The notes under the pieces: generated by a model
What the model was told of the DNA's origin: nothing
Database searches by the model: none
What the model saw: the letters and a program-made list of their open reading frames with translations, nothing else
Position numbers and translations under genes: made by a program
Assembly: GCF_000161795.2 (NCBI RefSeq)
Contig: NZ_CP006882.1
Coordinates: forward strand, 1,550,001-1,614,000
Direction of reading: 5' to 3'
Length of the DNA stretch: 64,000 bases
Source: Synechococcus sp. WH 8109
GTDB taxonomy: Bacteria > Cyanobacteriota > Cyanobacteriia > PCC-6307 > Cyanobiaceae
Shown: positions 27,743 through 37,013 of the stretch, one piece after another
How the letters are laid out: each line of letters starts with the position of its first letter
Numbering within the stretch: position 1 is the first letter of the stretch

Positions 27743-28551
27743 GACAGCTCTCGGCTGCGTTCCGCAGCAGCGACTACCGCTTCGATCAAGGCGGAGCGCA
27801 GGCCAATGCGTTCCAGCGCGCGGACGCCGGCGATGGTGGTGCCCCCCGGTGAGGTGACCATGTCCTTGAGCTGGGCTGGGTGCAGATCGCGACGGTCCAG
27901 CAGCTCAGCCGTTCCAGCCAGGGTGCGGTGGCTCAGCCGCAGGGCCAGGTCCCTGGGAAGACCGGCTGCAACAGCCCCATCGGCCATAGCTTCCGCCACC
28001 AGGGCCACAAAGGCAGGGCCCGACGAGGTGAGGGCCAGGAAAGCATCTAGCTTTGCTTCCGCCAATTCCAGAACTTCGCCCACATCGGCGAAGAGCTGCC
28101 GCACCTGATCCCGTTGCCCTTGGTCGATCCCCTCCCCCCAGGCCAGCGCTGTCAAACCAGCTCCCACCAGCGCAGGGGTGTTAGGCACCGCCCGAACACA
28201 GCGATGGCCGGGAAACAAATGCTGCAACCGCGCCAGAGACACCCCCGCCAACACTGAGATCAGCAGCGGTTGACCCACAACAGGTCCAGCAGCTGCAGCA
28301 ACAGCATCGAGTTGCTGCGGCTTCACCGCGAGCAGCTGGATCGGAGCCGTCCAGACCTGCTGAGCGGAAGGATCATCAGCGGCAACCAAACCGATGCCAG
28401 CCGGAAGGCCCCCACGTCGTTGCTCAAGCGAGCCAGATCCTCCGACCACTGCCAACAGCTGATCGACAGGAATCCGTCCACGCTCTAAGAGAGGAACCAC
28501 AATGGCCTGAGCCATGCGACCCAGGCCGATCACACCGAAAGCGGGCTGCAC
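27739..28551 (-). CDS. proC: Pyrroline-5-carboxylate reductase
   Basis: A 270-residue ProC. The NAD(P) motif FGVIGLGRMAQAI is at residues 5-17, AVKPQQ near residue 75, and the substrate region SPGGTTIAGVRALE is near residue 233. It makes proline from P5C. It starts eight bases after sepF and is the last gene of the minus-strand run from der. The clustering of proC with yggS and sepF is seen widely in bacteria. Confidence 0.97.
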   Translation of the reverse strand: MQPAFGVIGLGRMAQAIVVPLLERGRIPVDQLLAVVGGSGSLEQRRGGLPAGIGLVAADDPSAQQVWTAPIQLLAVKPQQLDAVAAAAGPVVGQPLLISVLAGVSLARLQHLFPGHRCVRAVPNTPALVGAGLTALAWGEGIDQGQRDQVRQLFADVGEVLELAEAKLDAFLALTSSGPAFVALVAEAMADGAVAAGLPRDLALRLSHRTLAGTAELLDRRDLHPAQLKDMVTSPGGTTIAGVRALERIGLRSALIEAVVAAAERSRELS

Positions 28552-28559
28552 TGTGGGCT

Positions 28560-29126
28560 TCAGAGAGCGGCTGCCCCCCAGGCGGGCGAGGGTGCGCTGG
28601 CGGATTCGTCGACATCCGCCACATCGGCCTCACGGCTCACCACCGTTGGAGCCGAGGCTTCGTCTTGACCGGTGTTGGTTACGGTGACGCAGCTGGGGGC
28701 GAACAGGAAGATGCTCTCGCCGACGCGCTCCTGGTGTCCATCGATCGCGAAGGTGCCACCAGCGACGAAATCAACAGCACGCTGGGCCTGGTCGGGCTCC
28801 ATCATCGTGAGGTTGAGGATCACGGTCTTGCGCTCCCGAAGCGCCTGAATGGCCCGAGGCATTTCATCAAAGCTGCGAGGTTCCATCACATTCACCTCGG
28901 ACACAGCATTGCTGATACCGGGCATGCCGATCACGTTGGATCCATGCAGATCACCACCCAGCTCAAACGGGTTGGAGTCTCCAATGGTGGCCAGTGCACC
29001 ACCGTCAGCCTGCAGGGCGCGCTGGTCCTGGTCATCTTGCTCGTCGTCGTAGGCGAAATCATCCAATTCGCCATCGAGATAGTCATCGCCAGCGACGACG
29101 GCACGGAGACGGGAGATCAGCGACAC
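28560..29126 (-). CDS. sepF: Cell division protein SepF (Cdv2)
   Basis: A 188-residue SepF. The N-terminal [16 protein letters not shown] is the amphipathic membrane-targeting helix, followed by an acidic linker (~res 17-45). The conserved core starts near [14 protein letters not shown] (~res 77) and contains [20 protein letters not shown]. It binds FtsZ at the division septum. The C-terminal ~40 residues are an acidic, Ala/Ser-rich tail. It lies between pipY and proC. Confidence 0.95.
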   Translation of the reverse strand: MSLISRLRAVVAGDDYLDGELDDFAYDDEQDDQDQRALQADGGALATIGDSNPFELGGDLHGSNVIGMPGISNAVSEVNVMEPRSFDEMPRAIQALRERKTVILNLTMMEPDQAQRAVDFVAGGTFAIDGHQERVGESIFLFAPSCVTVTNTGQDEASAPTVVSREADVADVDESASAPSPAWGAAAL

Positions 29127-29201
29127 CTTGGGATTCCTCTCGATCTGAATGTGGTTCGAAAACCATGTACCTGGATACCGTTTTCGCTGCGGCGGGGCAA
29201 G

Positions 29202-29864
29202 TCAATTCGCAGCGTCTGTTGACACCAATCTCGGACCGAACAGTACCGAACCGATCCTGAGCCAGGTGCTGCCCGCTTCAGCAGCCTCTTTCCAGTCCGT
29301 GCTCATCCCCATCGAGCACTCCGCCAAGGCCAGCCGATCCGCCAGGGCACGGCAGTCGGAAAACAACTCCTTGCGCTGCCCTATGGCCATGTCTAGCGGC
29401 GCCATGGTCATCAGACCCGAGATCCGCAACCCCGGCAGAGCCTGCAGGTCGGACCAAATGGCACCGAGTTCACCGGCCGACAAGCCCCCTTTGCTGGGAT
29501 CGGGATGGAGTTTCACCTGCAGCAGAACTTCAGGCTGACGGCCCTCCTCCACGGCGATGCGCGACACCCGTTCAGCCAGCGCCAGGGAATCCACCGAGTG
29601 AATGACGTCGAAGGCCTTCACCACCGGCCGCACCTTGTTGCTTTGCAGGCGACCGATGAAATGCCAGCGCAAGTTCAGATCGATCAGCTCCTCCTGCTTC
29701 GGCAGAGCCTCCTGAACGCGGCTTTCCCCGAAATCACACTGACCAAGCTCCGCCACGCAACGCACGGACGCTGCTGGATGCCCTTTGCTGACGGCCAAAA
29801 GCCTGGATGAAGAGGGGCGGGCTGCCTGGAGCGCCTGCCAACGCGCCGCGAAGGAATCGGTCAA
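29202..29864 (-). CDS. pipY: PipY, YggS-type PLP-binding protein
   Basis: A 220-residue PLP-binding TIM-barrel protein of the YggS/PROSC family. The PLP lysine is in LLAVSKGHPA (~res 23), followed by FGESRVQEALPK and WHFIGRLQSNK. It controls PLP homeostasis and is not a racemase. I chose TTG 29864 because it lies four bases after the pipX stop and opens just before the conserved domain (MTDSFAARW); earlier starts would run antisense-like through pipX. The pipX-pipY pair is conserved across cyanobacteria and gives the name. Confidence 0.92.
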   Translation of the reverse strand: MTDSFAARWQALQAARPSSSRLLAVSKGHPAASVRCVAELGQCDFGESRVQEALPKQEELIDLNLRWHFIGRLQSNKVRPVVKAFDVIHSVDSLALAERVSRIAVEEGRQPEVLLQVKLHPDPSKGGLSAGELGAIWSDLQALPGLRISGLMTMAPLDMAIGQRKELFSDCRALADRLALAECSMGMSTDWKEAAEAGSTWLRIGSVLFGPRLVSTDAAN

Positions 29865-29868
29865 GGGT

Positions 29869-30153
29869 TCAGATGAACGTCTGATCGAACAGCTGACTCC
29901 AGGACTCCAGGTCGTCCGAGCCATCACGACGGCAACGGCCCAGATGCACCTCAGCGTGGTGACGCGCATCCCCGTAGGGAATCACCTCGAACTGGGCGCC
30001 ACGGGGCTGCAGGGTGACCAGGAAGAACATGCGCTGGGCATACAACGTGGCGTAGACGTCACGGCCCTCACCTGCCGGCGCCACCCGATAGAGCATCCCG
30101 AAGGTGGGGTGATTCAGATAACGCTCGGACGCCATGCCGTGATCGGAGGTCAT
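29869..30153 (-). CDS. pipX: PipX, PII- and NtcA-binding coactivator
   Basis: A 94-residue PipX. The Tudor-like domain includes ERYLNHPTFGMLYRV and VTLQPRGAQFEVIPYG, and the C-terminal helices contain RRDGSDDLESWSQLFDQ. PipX swaps between PII (GlnB) and the regulator NtcA according to 2-oxoglutarate, coupling nitrogen status to transcription. Its ATG overlaps the ecfT stop by four bases (ATGA). pipY follows four bases later. Confidence 0.96.
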   Translation of the reverse strand: MTSDHGMASERYLNHPTFGMLYRVAPAGEGRDVYATLYAQRMFFLVTLQPRGAQFEVIPYGDARHHAEVHLGRCRRDGSDDLESWSQLFDQTFI

Positions 30154-31058
30154 AGAGCACCGTACTGACCGCGCAGCCCAATCACCAACACAAGAACGAT
30201 CATCGCCAGGCCATTCAGCAGGGGAGCAGCCCGATCGGGAGGCATGCGGAAGTACGACGGACCGAGAATTCGACCCCCACGGGCGACCAGAGCATCGGCC
30301 CCCTGCTCAGCCCTGAGAAGGATGTTGGCCAGCAGCCGCTCTCCAACGGCCAGCACCAGGCCGAAACCGGCCTTGAAGCCCAGCTGGCGCAGGTTGACGG
30401 CACGGCTGGCGAGAGAGCGCAGCAGATTCTGGAGCTCCTCCTGCACTAGAGGCAGAAAGCGAAGTGCCAGCAGCAATTGAAACCCCAGCCGCTCCACGGG
30501 ACATCCCAGCCACTTCAATGGCGCCAGGCACCAGCTGAGGGCCCAGACCAGATCCTCAGGCAGAGTCGTAATCAGCATCAGATTGACGCTGTGAATCACG
30601 GTGAAGATCAAGGTCGACGTTCGCAGCCCCAGCAGCGCTGAGGCCCGATCCACCACCAGCGGCCCCAGCTGGAGACCACCCAACTGCAGGGGGCCGAGGC
30701 GCAACAGATCCCAGGAGGGTCCTTCGGTCTCGAGCCCTGGAAGCTCGGCCGGATTGCGCAGCGGGAAAGCCGCAGGGGGATCCACAGCCGGCAAGAACAT
30801 CGACAGGAGACCCACCACAACGGCCAAGGCCGTCAGGAGCAGAACAGACCTCCACCAAAGCGAACGAGCCAGTCCACTGCCGAGGGTGATCAGCACCAGA
30901 GCCACCACCAGGCCAACGCGCCAAAGGGGCCCCGCCAGAACAGGCGTAAGCAGAAAGACAAGGGACCAGGCCAGCTTCAGGCGAGGGTCCAAGCGCCGGA
31001 GCCAACCCGTGGAGCCATCGACGTATTGACCTATGGGGACCTGGCGCAACCAGTCCAT
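30150..31058 (-). CDS. ecfT: Energy-coupling factor transporter transmembrane protein EcfT
   Basis: A 302-residue membrane protein of the CbiQ/EcfT family. It has RRLDPRLKLAWSL near the N-terminus, five to six spans, and two cytoplasmic coupling motifs: SRAVNLR in the long helical segment and VARGGRI near residue 260. EcfT joins the ECF ATPases to substrate-binding S components for vitamin or metal uptake. No ATPase or S component is next to it, so the substrate is unknown. It lies three bases after der and overlaps pipX by four. Confidence 0.9.
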   Translation of the reverse strand: MDWLRQVPIGQYVDGSTGWLRRLDPRLKLAWSLVFLLTPVLAGPLWRVGLVVALVLITLGSGLARSLWWRSVLLLTALAVVVGLLSMFLPAVDPPAAFPLRNPAELPGLETEGPSWDLLRLGPLQLGGLQLGPLVVDRASALLGLRTSTLIFTVIHSVNLMLITTLPEDLVWALSWCLAPLKWLGCPVERLGFQLLLALRFLPLVQEELQNLLRSLASRAVNLRQLGFKAGFGLVLAVGERLLANILLRAEQGADALVARGGRILGPSYFRMPPDRAAPLLNGLAMIVLVLVIGLRGQYGAL

Positions 31059-31061
31059 GGC

Positions 31062-32429
31062 TCAGCCTTTACGACTCTGCTGACGGGCCAAGTCGCGTTC
31101 GGCATCGCGCTGCTGCTTGCCGCGCCAGAACAGACGCAGCGGGCTGCCATCGAAACCGAGGCCCTCGCGGATCTGACGCTCCACATAGCGCCGGTAGGTC
31201 TCTCCGAACAATTTGGGGTCGTTGACGAACAGGGTGAAGCTGGGAGGCCGGCTGGCCACCTGGGTGCCGTAATACAACTTTCCTTGGCGTCCACCGCGAG
31301 TGGTGGGTGGACTGCGCCAGCTCAGCGCTTCCTTGAGCACCTCGTTCACAACGGACGTACTGACGCGGCGACGGTGCTGCTCAACCGCCAGGGCGGCCAA
31401 GGCAAAGATGCTCTCCACGCGCTGGCCGGTGAGCGCCGAGGTGAACAGCATCGGAGCCCAGTCGAGGAAATAGAGCTTGGAGCGCAGCTCCTTTTCCATC
31501 GCCGTCATGGTGTGGCTGTCTTTTTCCACCGCGTCCCACTTGTTGACGACCACCACGCAGGCACGGCCGTCCTCTTCAATGCGGCCAGCCAGGCGCTGAT
31601 CCTGCTCGGTCACCCCATCGAGGGCATCGATCACCAGAACACATACATCACTGCGCTCAATGGCCTTGAAACTCCTGTTGATGCCGAAGAATTCCGGGCC
31701 GTAGTTGACGCTGCGTCGCCGCCGGATGCCCGCCGTGTCCACCAGGCGCCAGGGACGATTCTCACGAATGATGCTGGTGTCAATCGTGTCGCGGGTAGTG
31801 CCGCGGATTGGACTGACAATCGCCCGCTGCTCTCCGCAAATGGCATTCAGCAGACTTGATTTCCCGACATTCGGCCGTCCGATGATGGCCATCTGAATCG
31901 GCTCCTCCTCGTCACCCTCCTGATCCTTCGGGGAGAAAAAGGTGAGGACCTGATCCAGCAGTTCTCCGGTGCCGGCGCCGTGGATGGCAGAGATCGGATG
32001 GGGTTCACCCAGGCCAAGGCTCCAGAATTCGCCGGCCATCGCCAGGCCCTGTTCCGGCGACTCGCACTTGTTCACCGCCAGAAGCGTGGGACAGCGGTGA
32101 CTACGTAGAAATTCCGCGATGGACTCGTCAGCGGCCGTGAGCCCCTGCTGACCGTCCACAATCACCAAAGCCACACTGGCTTCCTCGAGCGCAAGAGCCG
32201 CCTGCTCCCGGATCTCCGGCAGGAACTCACTGTCGTCGTCGAACACCAGTCCACCGGTGTCGACGACCTTGAATTCCCGATCGCCCCAGTAGCCGTCCTG
32301 GTAGGTGCGATCACGCGTCACGCCAGGCTGATCGTGAACGATGGCTTCCCGGCTGCGGCACAGCCGATTCACCAAGGTCGACTTACCGACATTGGGGCGT
32401 CCGATGATTGCGACGACAGGACGCGCCAA
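31062..32429 (-). CDS. der: GTPase Der (EngA), ribosome assembly
   Basis: A 455-residue protein with two tandem GTPase domains. Each has a P-loop IGRPNVGKS (~res 8-16 and ~res 182-190), with DTGG and NKCE in the first and DTAG and NKWD in the second. A C-terminal KH-like domain contains [18 protein letters not shown]. Der acts in late 50S subunit assembly. It is the first gene of the compact run der-ecfT-pipX-pipY-sepF-proC. Confidence 0.98.
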   Translation of the reverse strand: MARPVVAIIGRPNVGKSTLVNRLCRSREAIVHDQPGVTRDRTYQDGYWGDREFKVVDTGGLVFDDDSEFLPEIREQAALALEEASVALVIVDGQQGLTAADESIAEFLRSHRCPTLLAVNKCESPEQGLAMAGEFWSLGLGEPHPISAIHGAGTGELLDQVLTFFSPKDQEGDEEEPIQMAIIGRPNVGKSSLLNAICGEQRAIVSPIRGTTRDTIDTSIIRENRPWRLVDTAGIRRRRSVNYGPEFFGINRSFKAIERSDVCVLVIDALDGVTEQDQRLAGRIEEDGRACVVVVNKWDAVEKDSHTMTAMEKELRSKLYFLDWAPMLFTSALTGQRVESIFALAALAVEQHRRRVSTSVVNEVLKEALSWRSPPTTRGGRQGKLYYGTQVASRPPSFTLFVNDPKLFGETYRRYVERQIREGLGFDGSPLRLFWRGKQQRDAERDLARQQSRKG

Positions 32430-32558
32430 GCTTCTGCACAGGCCAATCTTTCACCCTACAGAGATGCCATGAAGCCCACATGGAACCAAATTTCTTTCGG
32501 AGCGAGACCAATGAGTCTTAACTGAGACGGCCAGGGTGGGTTCAACTGTTCCCTCGCC

Positions 32559-32940
32559 ATACTCGAGCTCGTCGCCAGCCTTGTGGTCGACCTCTCCGAC
32601 CAACGCCTGACCGTTTACAACAGCGATCAGGAGGTGGTTCGCGTGATTCCGGTCAGCACCGGCAAAGCCTCAACGCCAACACCGATCCTTAACAGCAAGA
32701 TTTATACGACGTACCGATCCACCACGGTGTATGAACGCACCTAGACCTTTCCCGAGGTGCCGTTCACGATTTGTGAGCGCGAACGAGGCCATCTGCCTCC
32801 ACGCCACCCCCTGGCAGGAGAACACAGGGAAACCCTTCGGCGTGCCCCGCAGCCATGGGTGTGTGCGCATGCCGATGAAACACGCTCGTTGGCTGTTCCA
32901 CAACACCCCGAAAGGCACACCCATCACGATGCAGGCCTGA
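32559..32940 (+). pseudogene. L,D-transpeptidase (YkuD) gene, decayed
   Basis: The 525 bases between der and the DUF1823 gene hold no intact gene but a clear YkuD remnant. The first frame gives LVVDLSDQRLTVYN, VIPVSTGKASTPTP and KIYTTYRS, then a TAG at 32742-32744, then VPFTIC. After TGT at 32772-32774 the frame shifts by one and continues as SANEAICLHATPW, FGVPRSHGCVRMPMKHARW and GTPITMQA, ending with TGA at 32938-32940. SHGCVRM is the L,D-transpeptidase active site. So there is one nonsense codon plus a one-base insertion or two-base loss. The 5' end is not defined. Confidence 0.88.
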
Positions 32941-32954
32941 GTTAGGCCACCGGA

Positions 32955-33422
32955 TCACTTCACCGGCAGATCGCCGGGGTGCCCCTGCACCGGATCGGCA
33001 GGAGGGGGAAGATCAGGTCCCAGGGGTCCCAGTTCCGGTAGGGGCTCACCTTGCTGAGCCAGCCACGCCAACAGCCAGTTCACGGCTGTGGCCCGTCGGG
33101 TGCGGCGGGGGTACAACTCACCGATGCGGTACCCCGCGAAGTTGAGCTGTAGCTTCAGCAGCTGTTTGTATTGCTTGGGGACCGAGCGGGTCAAACGAAC
33201 CGACGCCGGACGCTCCGCGATCAGCTCGGGAGCCTGAGGGAAGGCGTCGGCCCATTCGGAGGGTGTGTCGGGACCGGCGCACCACTGCGGTTCAGCAGGC
33301 TGATAGCCCAGACGTTCCCAGATCCTTTCGCATACAAAGCGATCGCTGCAGCGGTCCTCGAGGATCTGCAACAGCAACGAACGACTGAGCGGCCAGAGCA
33401 TGTCGGTTGCGTTGTGCAGCAT
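32955..33422 (-). CDS. DUF1823 family protein
   Basis: A 155-residue soluble protein matching the cyanobacterial DUF1823 family: ILEDRCSDRFVCERIWERLGY near the start, EWADAFPQAPELIAERPASVRLTRS in the middle and YPRRTRRATAVNWLLAWL at the end of the core. The function is unknown. The Pro-rich C-terminal tail (~25 residues) is not conserved in my recollection of the family. ATG 33401 is an alternative start. It diverges from dus with only six bases between start codons. Confidence 0.88.
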   Translation of the reverse strand: MLHNATDMLWPLSRSLLLQILEDRCSDRFVCERIWERLGYQPAEPQWCAGPDTPSEWADAFPQAPELIAERPASVRLTRSVPKQYKQLLKLQLNFAGYRIGELYPRRTRRATAVNWLLAWLAQQGEPLPELGPLGPDLPPPADPVQGHPGDLPVK

Positions 33423-33428
33423 GGACCC

Positions 33429-34433
33429 ATGATTGCTTCATCCCCTCTGCAGCTTCCTGGCAATGGAACCGCGCGTCAGCTGCGCTGCCGCGTGCTGCAG
33501 TCGCCGCTGGCAGGGGTGAGCGATCGGATCTTTCGCGGTCTGGTTCGACGTTGGGCGCCCGACGCGCTGTTGTTCACCGAAATGGTGAATGCCACCAGCC
33601 TCGAGATGGGGCATGGGCTCTGCAAGGTGGAGTCGCTCGCCGAGGAATCCGGCCCCATCGGCGTGCAACTGTTCGACCATCGCCCCCAGGCCATGGCTGA
33701 TGCTGCGCGACGGGCTGAAGCCAGTGGGGCCTTCCTGATCGACATCAACATGGGCTGCCCTGTGCGCAAGATTGCCCGCAAAGGGGGTGGTTCCGGCTTG
33801 ATCCGTAATCCCGAGCTGGCCATCCAGATCGTGGAAGCGGTAGCAGATGCAGTGGCCGTGCCCGTCACGGTGAAGACACGCCTGGGTTGGTGTGGCAGTG
33901 ATGCCGATCCCGTGCACTGGTGCCAACAGCTGGAACAAGCCGGTGCACAACTGCTCACACTGCATGGACGCACCCGCGAACAGGGCTTCAAGGGCGCTGC
34001 GGACTGGAGCGCGATTACCGAAGTTCGAGAAGCCCTCACGATCCCCCTGATCGCGAACGGCGACATCAACAGCCCCGACGATGCCCTTCGCTGCCTGAAG
34101 CAAACAAGCGCAGCGGGAGTGATGGTGGGCCGAGGCACGATGGGAGCACCATGGCTGGTGGGACAGATCGACGCAGCCCTTGCAGGTCGTGCAATCCCCA
34201 CCACACCCAACCCGTCAGCACGGCTTGCACTGGCCCGCGATCAACTGGACGGTCTGGTGGAGGATCGCGGCGACCATGGTCTGCTGATCGCCCGCAAACA
34301 TATGGGCTGGACCTGTACGGGCTTCCCCGGTGCCTCGCGACTGCGGCATGCCCTCATGCGAGCCCCCACGCCCGCCCAGGCCAGGCAGCTGCTGACGCAG
34401 CAGATCGAGGCCCTTGCCGCGTCCGCCGCATGA
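33429..34433 (+). CDS. dus: tRNA-dihydrouridine synthase
   Basis: A 334-residue FMN enzyme of the Dus family. Blocks include LQSPLAGVSDRIFR (~res 23-36), DINMGCPVRKIARKGGGSGL (~res 113-132, with the catalytic Cys in GCP), LTLHGRTREQGFKG (~res 176-189) and NGDINSPDDA. It reduces uridines in tRNA D-loops with NADPH. The order of motifs is DusB-like. ATG 33429 begins just before the conserved core, although the frame is open far upstream into the divergent DUF1823 gene. Confidence 0.95.
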   Translation: MIASSPLQLPGNGTARQLRCRVLQSPLAGVSDRIFRGLVRRWAPDALLFTEMVNATSLEMGHGLCKVESLAEESGPIGVQLFDHRPQAMADAARRAEASGAFLIDINMGCPVRKIARKGGGSGLIRNPELAIQIVEAVADAVAVPVTVKTRLGWCGSDADPVHWCQQLEQAGAQLLTLHGRTREQGFKGAADWSAITEVREALTIPLIANGDINSPDDALRCLKQTSAAGVMVGRGTMGAPWLVGQIDAALAGRAIPTTPNPSARLALARDQLDGLVEDRGDHGLLIARKHMGWTCTGFPGASRLRHALMRAPTPAQARQLLTQQIEALAASAA

Positions 34434-34476
34434 CAACTACAGACAACTCCAGATGAGGAGTGATCTGTTGCAACGG

Positions 34477-34510
34477 CTTTGCGATCGCCTCAAATGAAGT
34501 GATCGCAAGG
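34477..34510. repeat. Inverted repeat with GCGATCGC between dus and rmlA
   Basis: CTTTGCGATC and GATCGCAAGG form a 10-bp stem (one wobble) with a 14-base loop. The left arm contains the HIP1-type octamer GCGATCGC. No T run follows, so termination is doubtful; it lies in the 111-base gap before the rhamnose cassette. Confidence 0.5.
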
Positions 34511-34556
34511 GGTCTCATGCTGTAATAGCGCCGACTTCACGCCGGTGAGCCAGCCG

Positions 34557-35495
34557 ATGAGCACCGCCTCCAAGCGACGGGGAATCATCCTGGCTGGCGG
34601 GAGCGGCACGCGGCTGCATCCGATCACCCAGGCCGTCAGCAAACAGCTGCTGCCGGTTTACGACAAGCCGATGATTTATTACCCGCTCAGCACCCTGATG
34701 CTGGCCGGGATCCGTGAAGTGCTGATCATCACGACCCCTCACGACCGGGAGTCCTTCCAGCGCTTGCTCGGTGATGGCAGCCGCTGGGGTATGACGATCA
34801 AGTACGCCGTGCAACCGAGCCCGGACGGTTTGGCCCAGGCATTTCTGATTGGTGCCGACTTCCTGGCGGGCCACCCCGCTGCCCTGGTTCTGGGAGACAA
34901 CCTTTTTCACGGGCATGATCTGGTGCCCCAATTGGTGCACAGCAACGAGCAGGCACAGGGGGCAACGGTCTTTGCCTATCCCGTCAGTGATCCCGAGCGT
35001 TACGGAGTCGCCGAGTTCGATGCTGAGGGCCGTGTGCTGAGCCTGGAGGAAAAACCCCAACAGCCCAAGAGCCGGTATGCCGTTACGGGGTTGTACTTCT
35101 ACGACGACAGCGTCGTGGAACGGGCCCGCCGGGTGAAGCCCTCAGCGCGTGGCGAGCTGGAGATCACCGATCTCAATCAGATGTACCTGGATGAAGGGCT
35201 CCTGCGGGTGGAGCTGATGGGCCGAGGCATGGCCTGGCTCGACACCGGCACCTGCGACTCCCTCAACGATGCCGGCAGCTACATCCGCACGCTCGAACAT
35301 CGTCAGGGGCTGAAGGTGGGATGCCCGGAGGAGGTGGCCTGGCGCCAGGGCTGGATCACGGCGGAACAACTCGATCAACTGGCGCAGCCTCTGAAAAAGA
35401 GTGGTTACGGCTCCTATCTCCTCCAGATGCTTGAGGAGAGCGTGAGCGATCACGCAGCCCTGCAAACCAGCCTGAAGGTGAGCCATGCAGCTTGA
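34557..35495 (+). CDS. rmlA: Glucose-1-phosphate thymidylyltransferase
   Basis: A 312-residue RmlA. The nucleotide-binding motif [22 protein letters not shown] is near the start, [10 protein letters not shown] near residue 115, and [20 protein letters not shown] near residue 160. It makes dTDP-glucose, the first step to dTDP-L-rhamnose. ATG 34557 fits the family; GTG 34545 is an alternative. It opens the four-gene cassette rmlA-C-D-B, with rmlC overlapping its end by 11 bases. Confidence 0.97.
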   Translation: MSTASKRRGIILAGGSGTRLHPITQAVSKQLLPVYDKPMIYYPLSTLMLAGIREVLIITTPHDRESFQRLLGDGSRWGMTIKYAVQPSPDGLAQAFLIGADFLAGHPAALVLGDNLFHGHDLVPQLVHSNEQAQGATVFAYPVSDPERYGVAEFDAEGRVLSLEEKPQQPKSRYAVTGLYFYDDSVVERARRVKPSARGELEITDLNQMYLDEGLLRVELMGRGMAWLDTGTCDSLNDAGSYIRTLEHRQGLKVGCPEEVAWRQGWITAEQLDQLAQPLKKSGYGSYLLQMLEESVSDHAALQTSLKVSHAA

Positions 35496-36075
35496 ACAAC
35501 TCAAAACATCGTCCGGCCTGGTGCTTCAGGGCCCCCTGCTGATAACGCCCCAGGCCTTTGGCGATGACCGTGGCTGGTTCTACGAAAGCTGGAACCAACG
35601 CAAGTTCGATGAAGCGGTGGGCGAATCGGTGCTGTTCTCGCAAGACAACCATTCGCGTTCGGTCCAGGGGGTGCTCCGAGGACTGCACTATCAGCTCGCA
35701 CCGGAACCCCAGGCCAAGCTGGTGCGGGCCACGGTCGGGGTGATCTACGACGTCGCCGTTGACATCCGACGCCACTCACCAACCTTTGGCACCTGGGTCG
35801 GCGTCGAACTGAGTGCCGATAACAAATGCCAGCTTTGGATTCCTGAGGGCTTCGCCCACGGCTTTCTAACCCTCAGCGATGTTGCTGAGGTGCAATACAA
35901 GGCACGAGGGTTCTGGAACAAATCCTGTGAACGGGCCATCCTCTGGAATGATCCAGATCTGGCCATTGCCTGGCCCATCGATCAGCTGCAGGGCGCTGAG
36001 GTGAGCCTCTCGGGCAAAGATGCCGAAGCAGCAGGGTTCAAAGTCGCTGAAGCCGCCGGAGACGTTTTCCCATGA
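35485..36075 (+). CDS. rmlC: dTDP-4-dehydrorhamnose 3,5-epimerase
   Basis: A 196-residue cupin-fold Rml[16 protein letters not shown] (~res 28-42), [20 protein letters not shown] (~res 52-71, with the catalytic His) and [15 protein letters not shown] (~res 118-132) are family hallmarks. It epimerises dTDP-4-keto-6-deoxyglucose at C3 and C5. It overlaps rmlA by 11 bases and rmlD by four, so the three are translationally linked. Confidence 0.97.
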   Translation: MQLEQLKTSSGLVLQGPLLITPQAFGDDRGWFYESWNQRKFDEAVGESVLFSQDNHSRSVQGVLRGLHYQLAPEPQAKLVRATVGVIYDVAVDIRRHSPTFGTWVGVELSADNKCQLWIPEGFAHGFLTLSDVAEVQYKARGFWNKSCERAILWNDPDLAIAWPIDQLQGAEVSLSGKDAEAAGFKVAEAAGDVFP

Positions 36076-36956
36076 AGGTGCTCCTCACCGGAGCTGGCGG
36101 TCAGCTGGGCCAGGCTCTGATCGCTTCCGCCCCTGAGGGAATCGAACTTGTGGCCACCAGCCGTCAGCAGCTTGACTTGGCAGACACTGAAGCCTGCCGC
36201 GGCGCCGTGCAAGAGCACCAACCCGACTGGGTGCTCAACGCCGGTGCTTACACAGCGGTGGACAAGGCCGAGTCGGAGCCCGAGCTGGCCCACGCCGTAA
36301 ATGCCGGAGCACCAGAAGCCTTTGCCCGCGCGCTTGATCAACAAGGGGGACGCCTGCTCCAGATCAGCACCGACTTCGTCTTCAACGGAACCCAGGGAAC
36401 GCCGTATCAACCCGAGCAGGCCCGCAACCCTCTCGGTGTTTACGGCGCCAGCAAAGCTGCTGGAGAAGCCGCCGTCCAAACGATTTTTGGAGCCGGAGGC
36501 CGGGGCCTGATCCTGCGCACCAGCTGGGTGATCGGGCCCGTGGGCAGAAACTTTGCACTCACCATGCTCCGGCTGCACCGCGAACGGGATCAACTGGGTG
36601 TTGTCGCCGATCAGGTGGGCTGTCCCACCAGCACCCTCAACCTTGCTCAAGCCTGCTGGCAAACCCTTCGGATCGCTGGTGACCGGGAATTGCCAGCCGT
36701 CATGCACTGGAGTGATGCCGGCGCCTCCAGCTGGTACGACGTGGCGGTGGCCGTGGGCCAAATCGGTGCTGACTTGGGGCTCATCGACACGCCCGCAGCC
36801 GTTCAACCGATCACAACAGCGGACTACCCGACGCCTGCTGAACGGCCGGCCTATTCCCTTCTTGACTGCACCTCCACCCGAGCCGCCCTGGACCTCAATG
36901 GCGAGCACTGGCAGCAAGCACTGAAGAACGTGTTGCAGCAAGCCAGAACACCATGA
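36072..36956 (+). CDS. rmlD: dTDP-4-dehydrorhamnose reductase
   Basis: A 294-residue SDR with the N-terminal [16 protein letters not shown] dinucleotide motif, NAGAYTAVDKAE (~res 60-71), STDFVFNG and the active-site YGASKAAGE (Tyr/Lys, ~res 127-135). It performs the final reduction to dTDP-L-rhamnose. The start ATG overlaps the rmlC stop as ATGA. Confidence 0.97.
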   Translation: MKVLLTGAGGQLGQALIASAPEGIELVATSRQQLDLADTEACRGAVQEHQPDWVLNAGAYTAVDKAESEPELAHAVNAGAPEAFARALDQQGGRLLQISTDFVFNGTQGTPYQPEQARNPLGVYGASKAAGEAAVQTIFGAGGRGLILRTSWVIGPVGRNFALTMLRLHRERDQLGVVADQVGCPTSTLNLAQACWQTLRIAGDRELPAVMHWSDAGASSWYDVAVAVGQIGADLGLIDTPAAVQPITTADYPTPAERPAYSLLDCTSTRAALDLNGEHWQQALKNVLQQARTP

Positions 36957-37013
36957 AGGGCGACTGAGTTCAACACCCCAACCCCAAACAACGCCCAACC
37001 CACGCTCTCACCA

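Noticed and set aside
32430-32558. Search for a tRNA or other RNA gene in the gap after der
   Set aside because: No cloverleaf, T-loop GTTCRA motif or terminator could be found.
33171-33428. Upstream extension of the dus frame
   Set aside because: Antisense to the DUF1823 gene; the Dus core begins just after ATG 33429.
34520-34545. Possible -10 box (TGTAATAG) before rmlA
   Set aside because: No convincing -35 box at the right distance; not strong enough to call.
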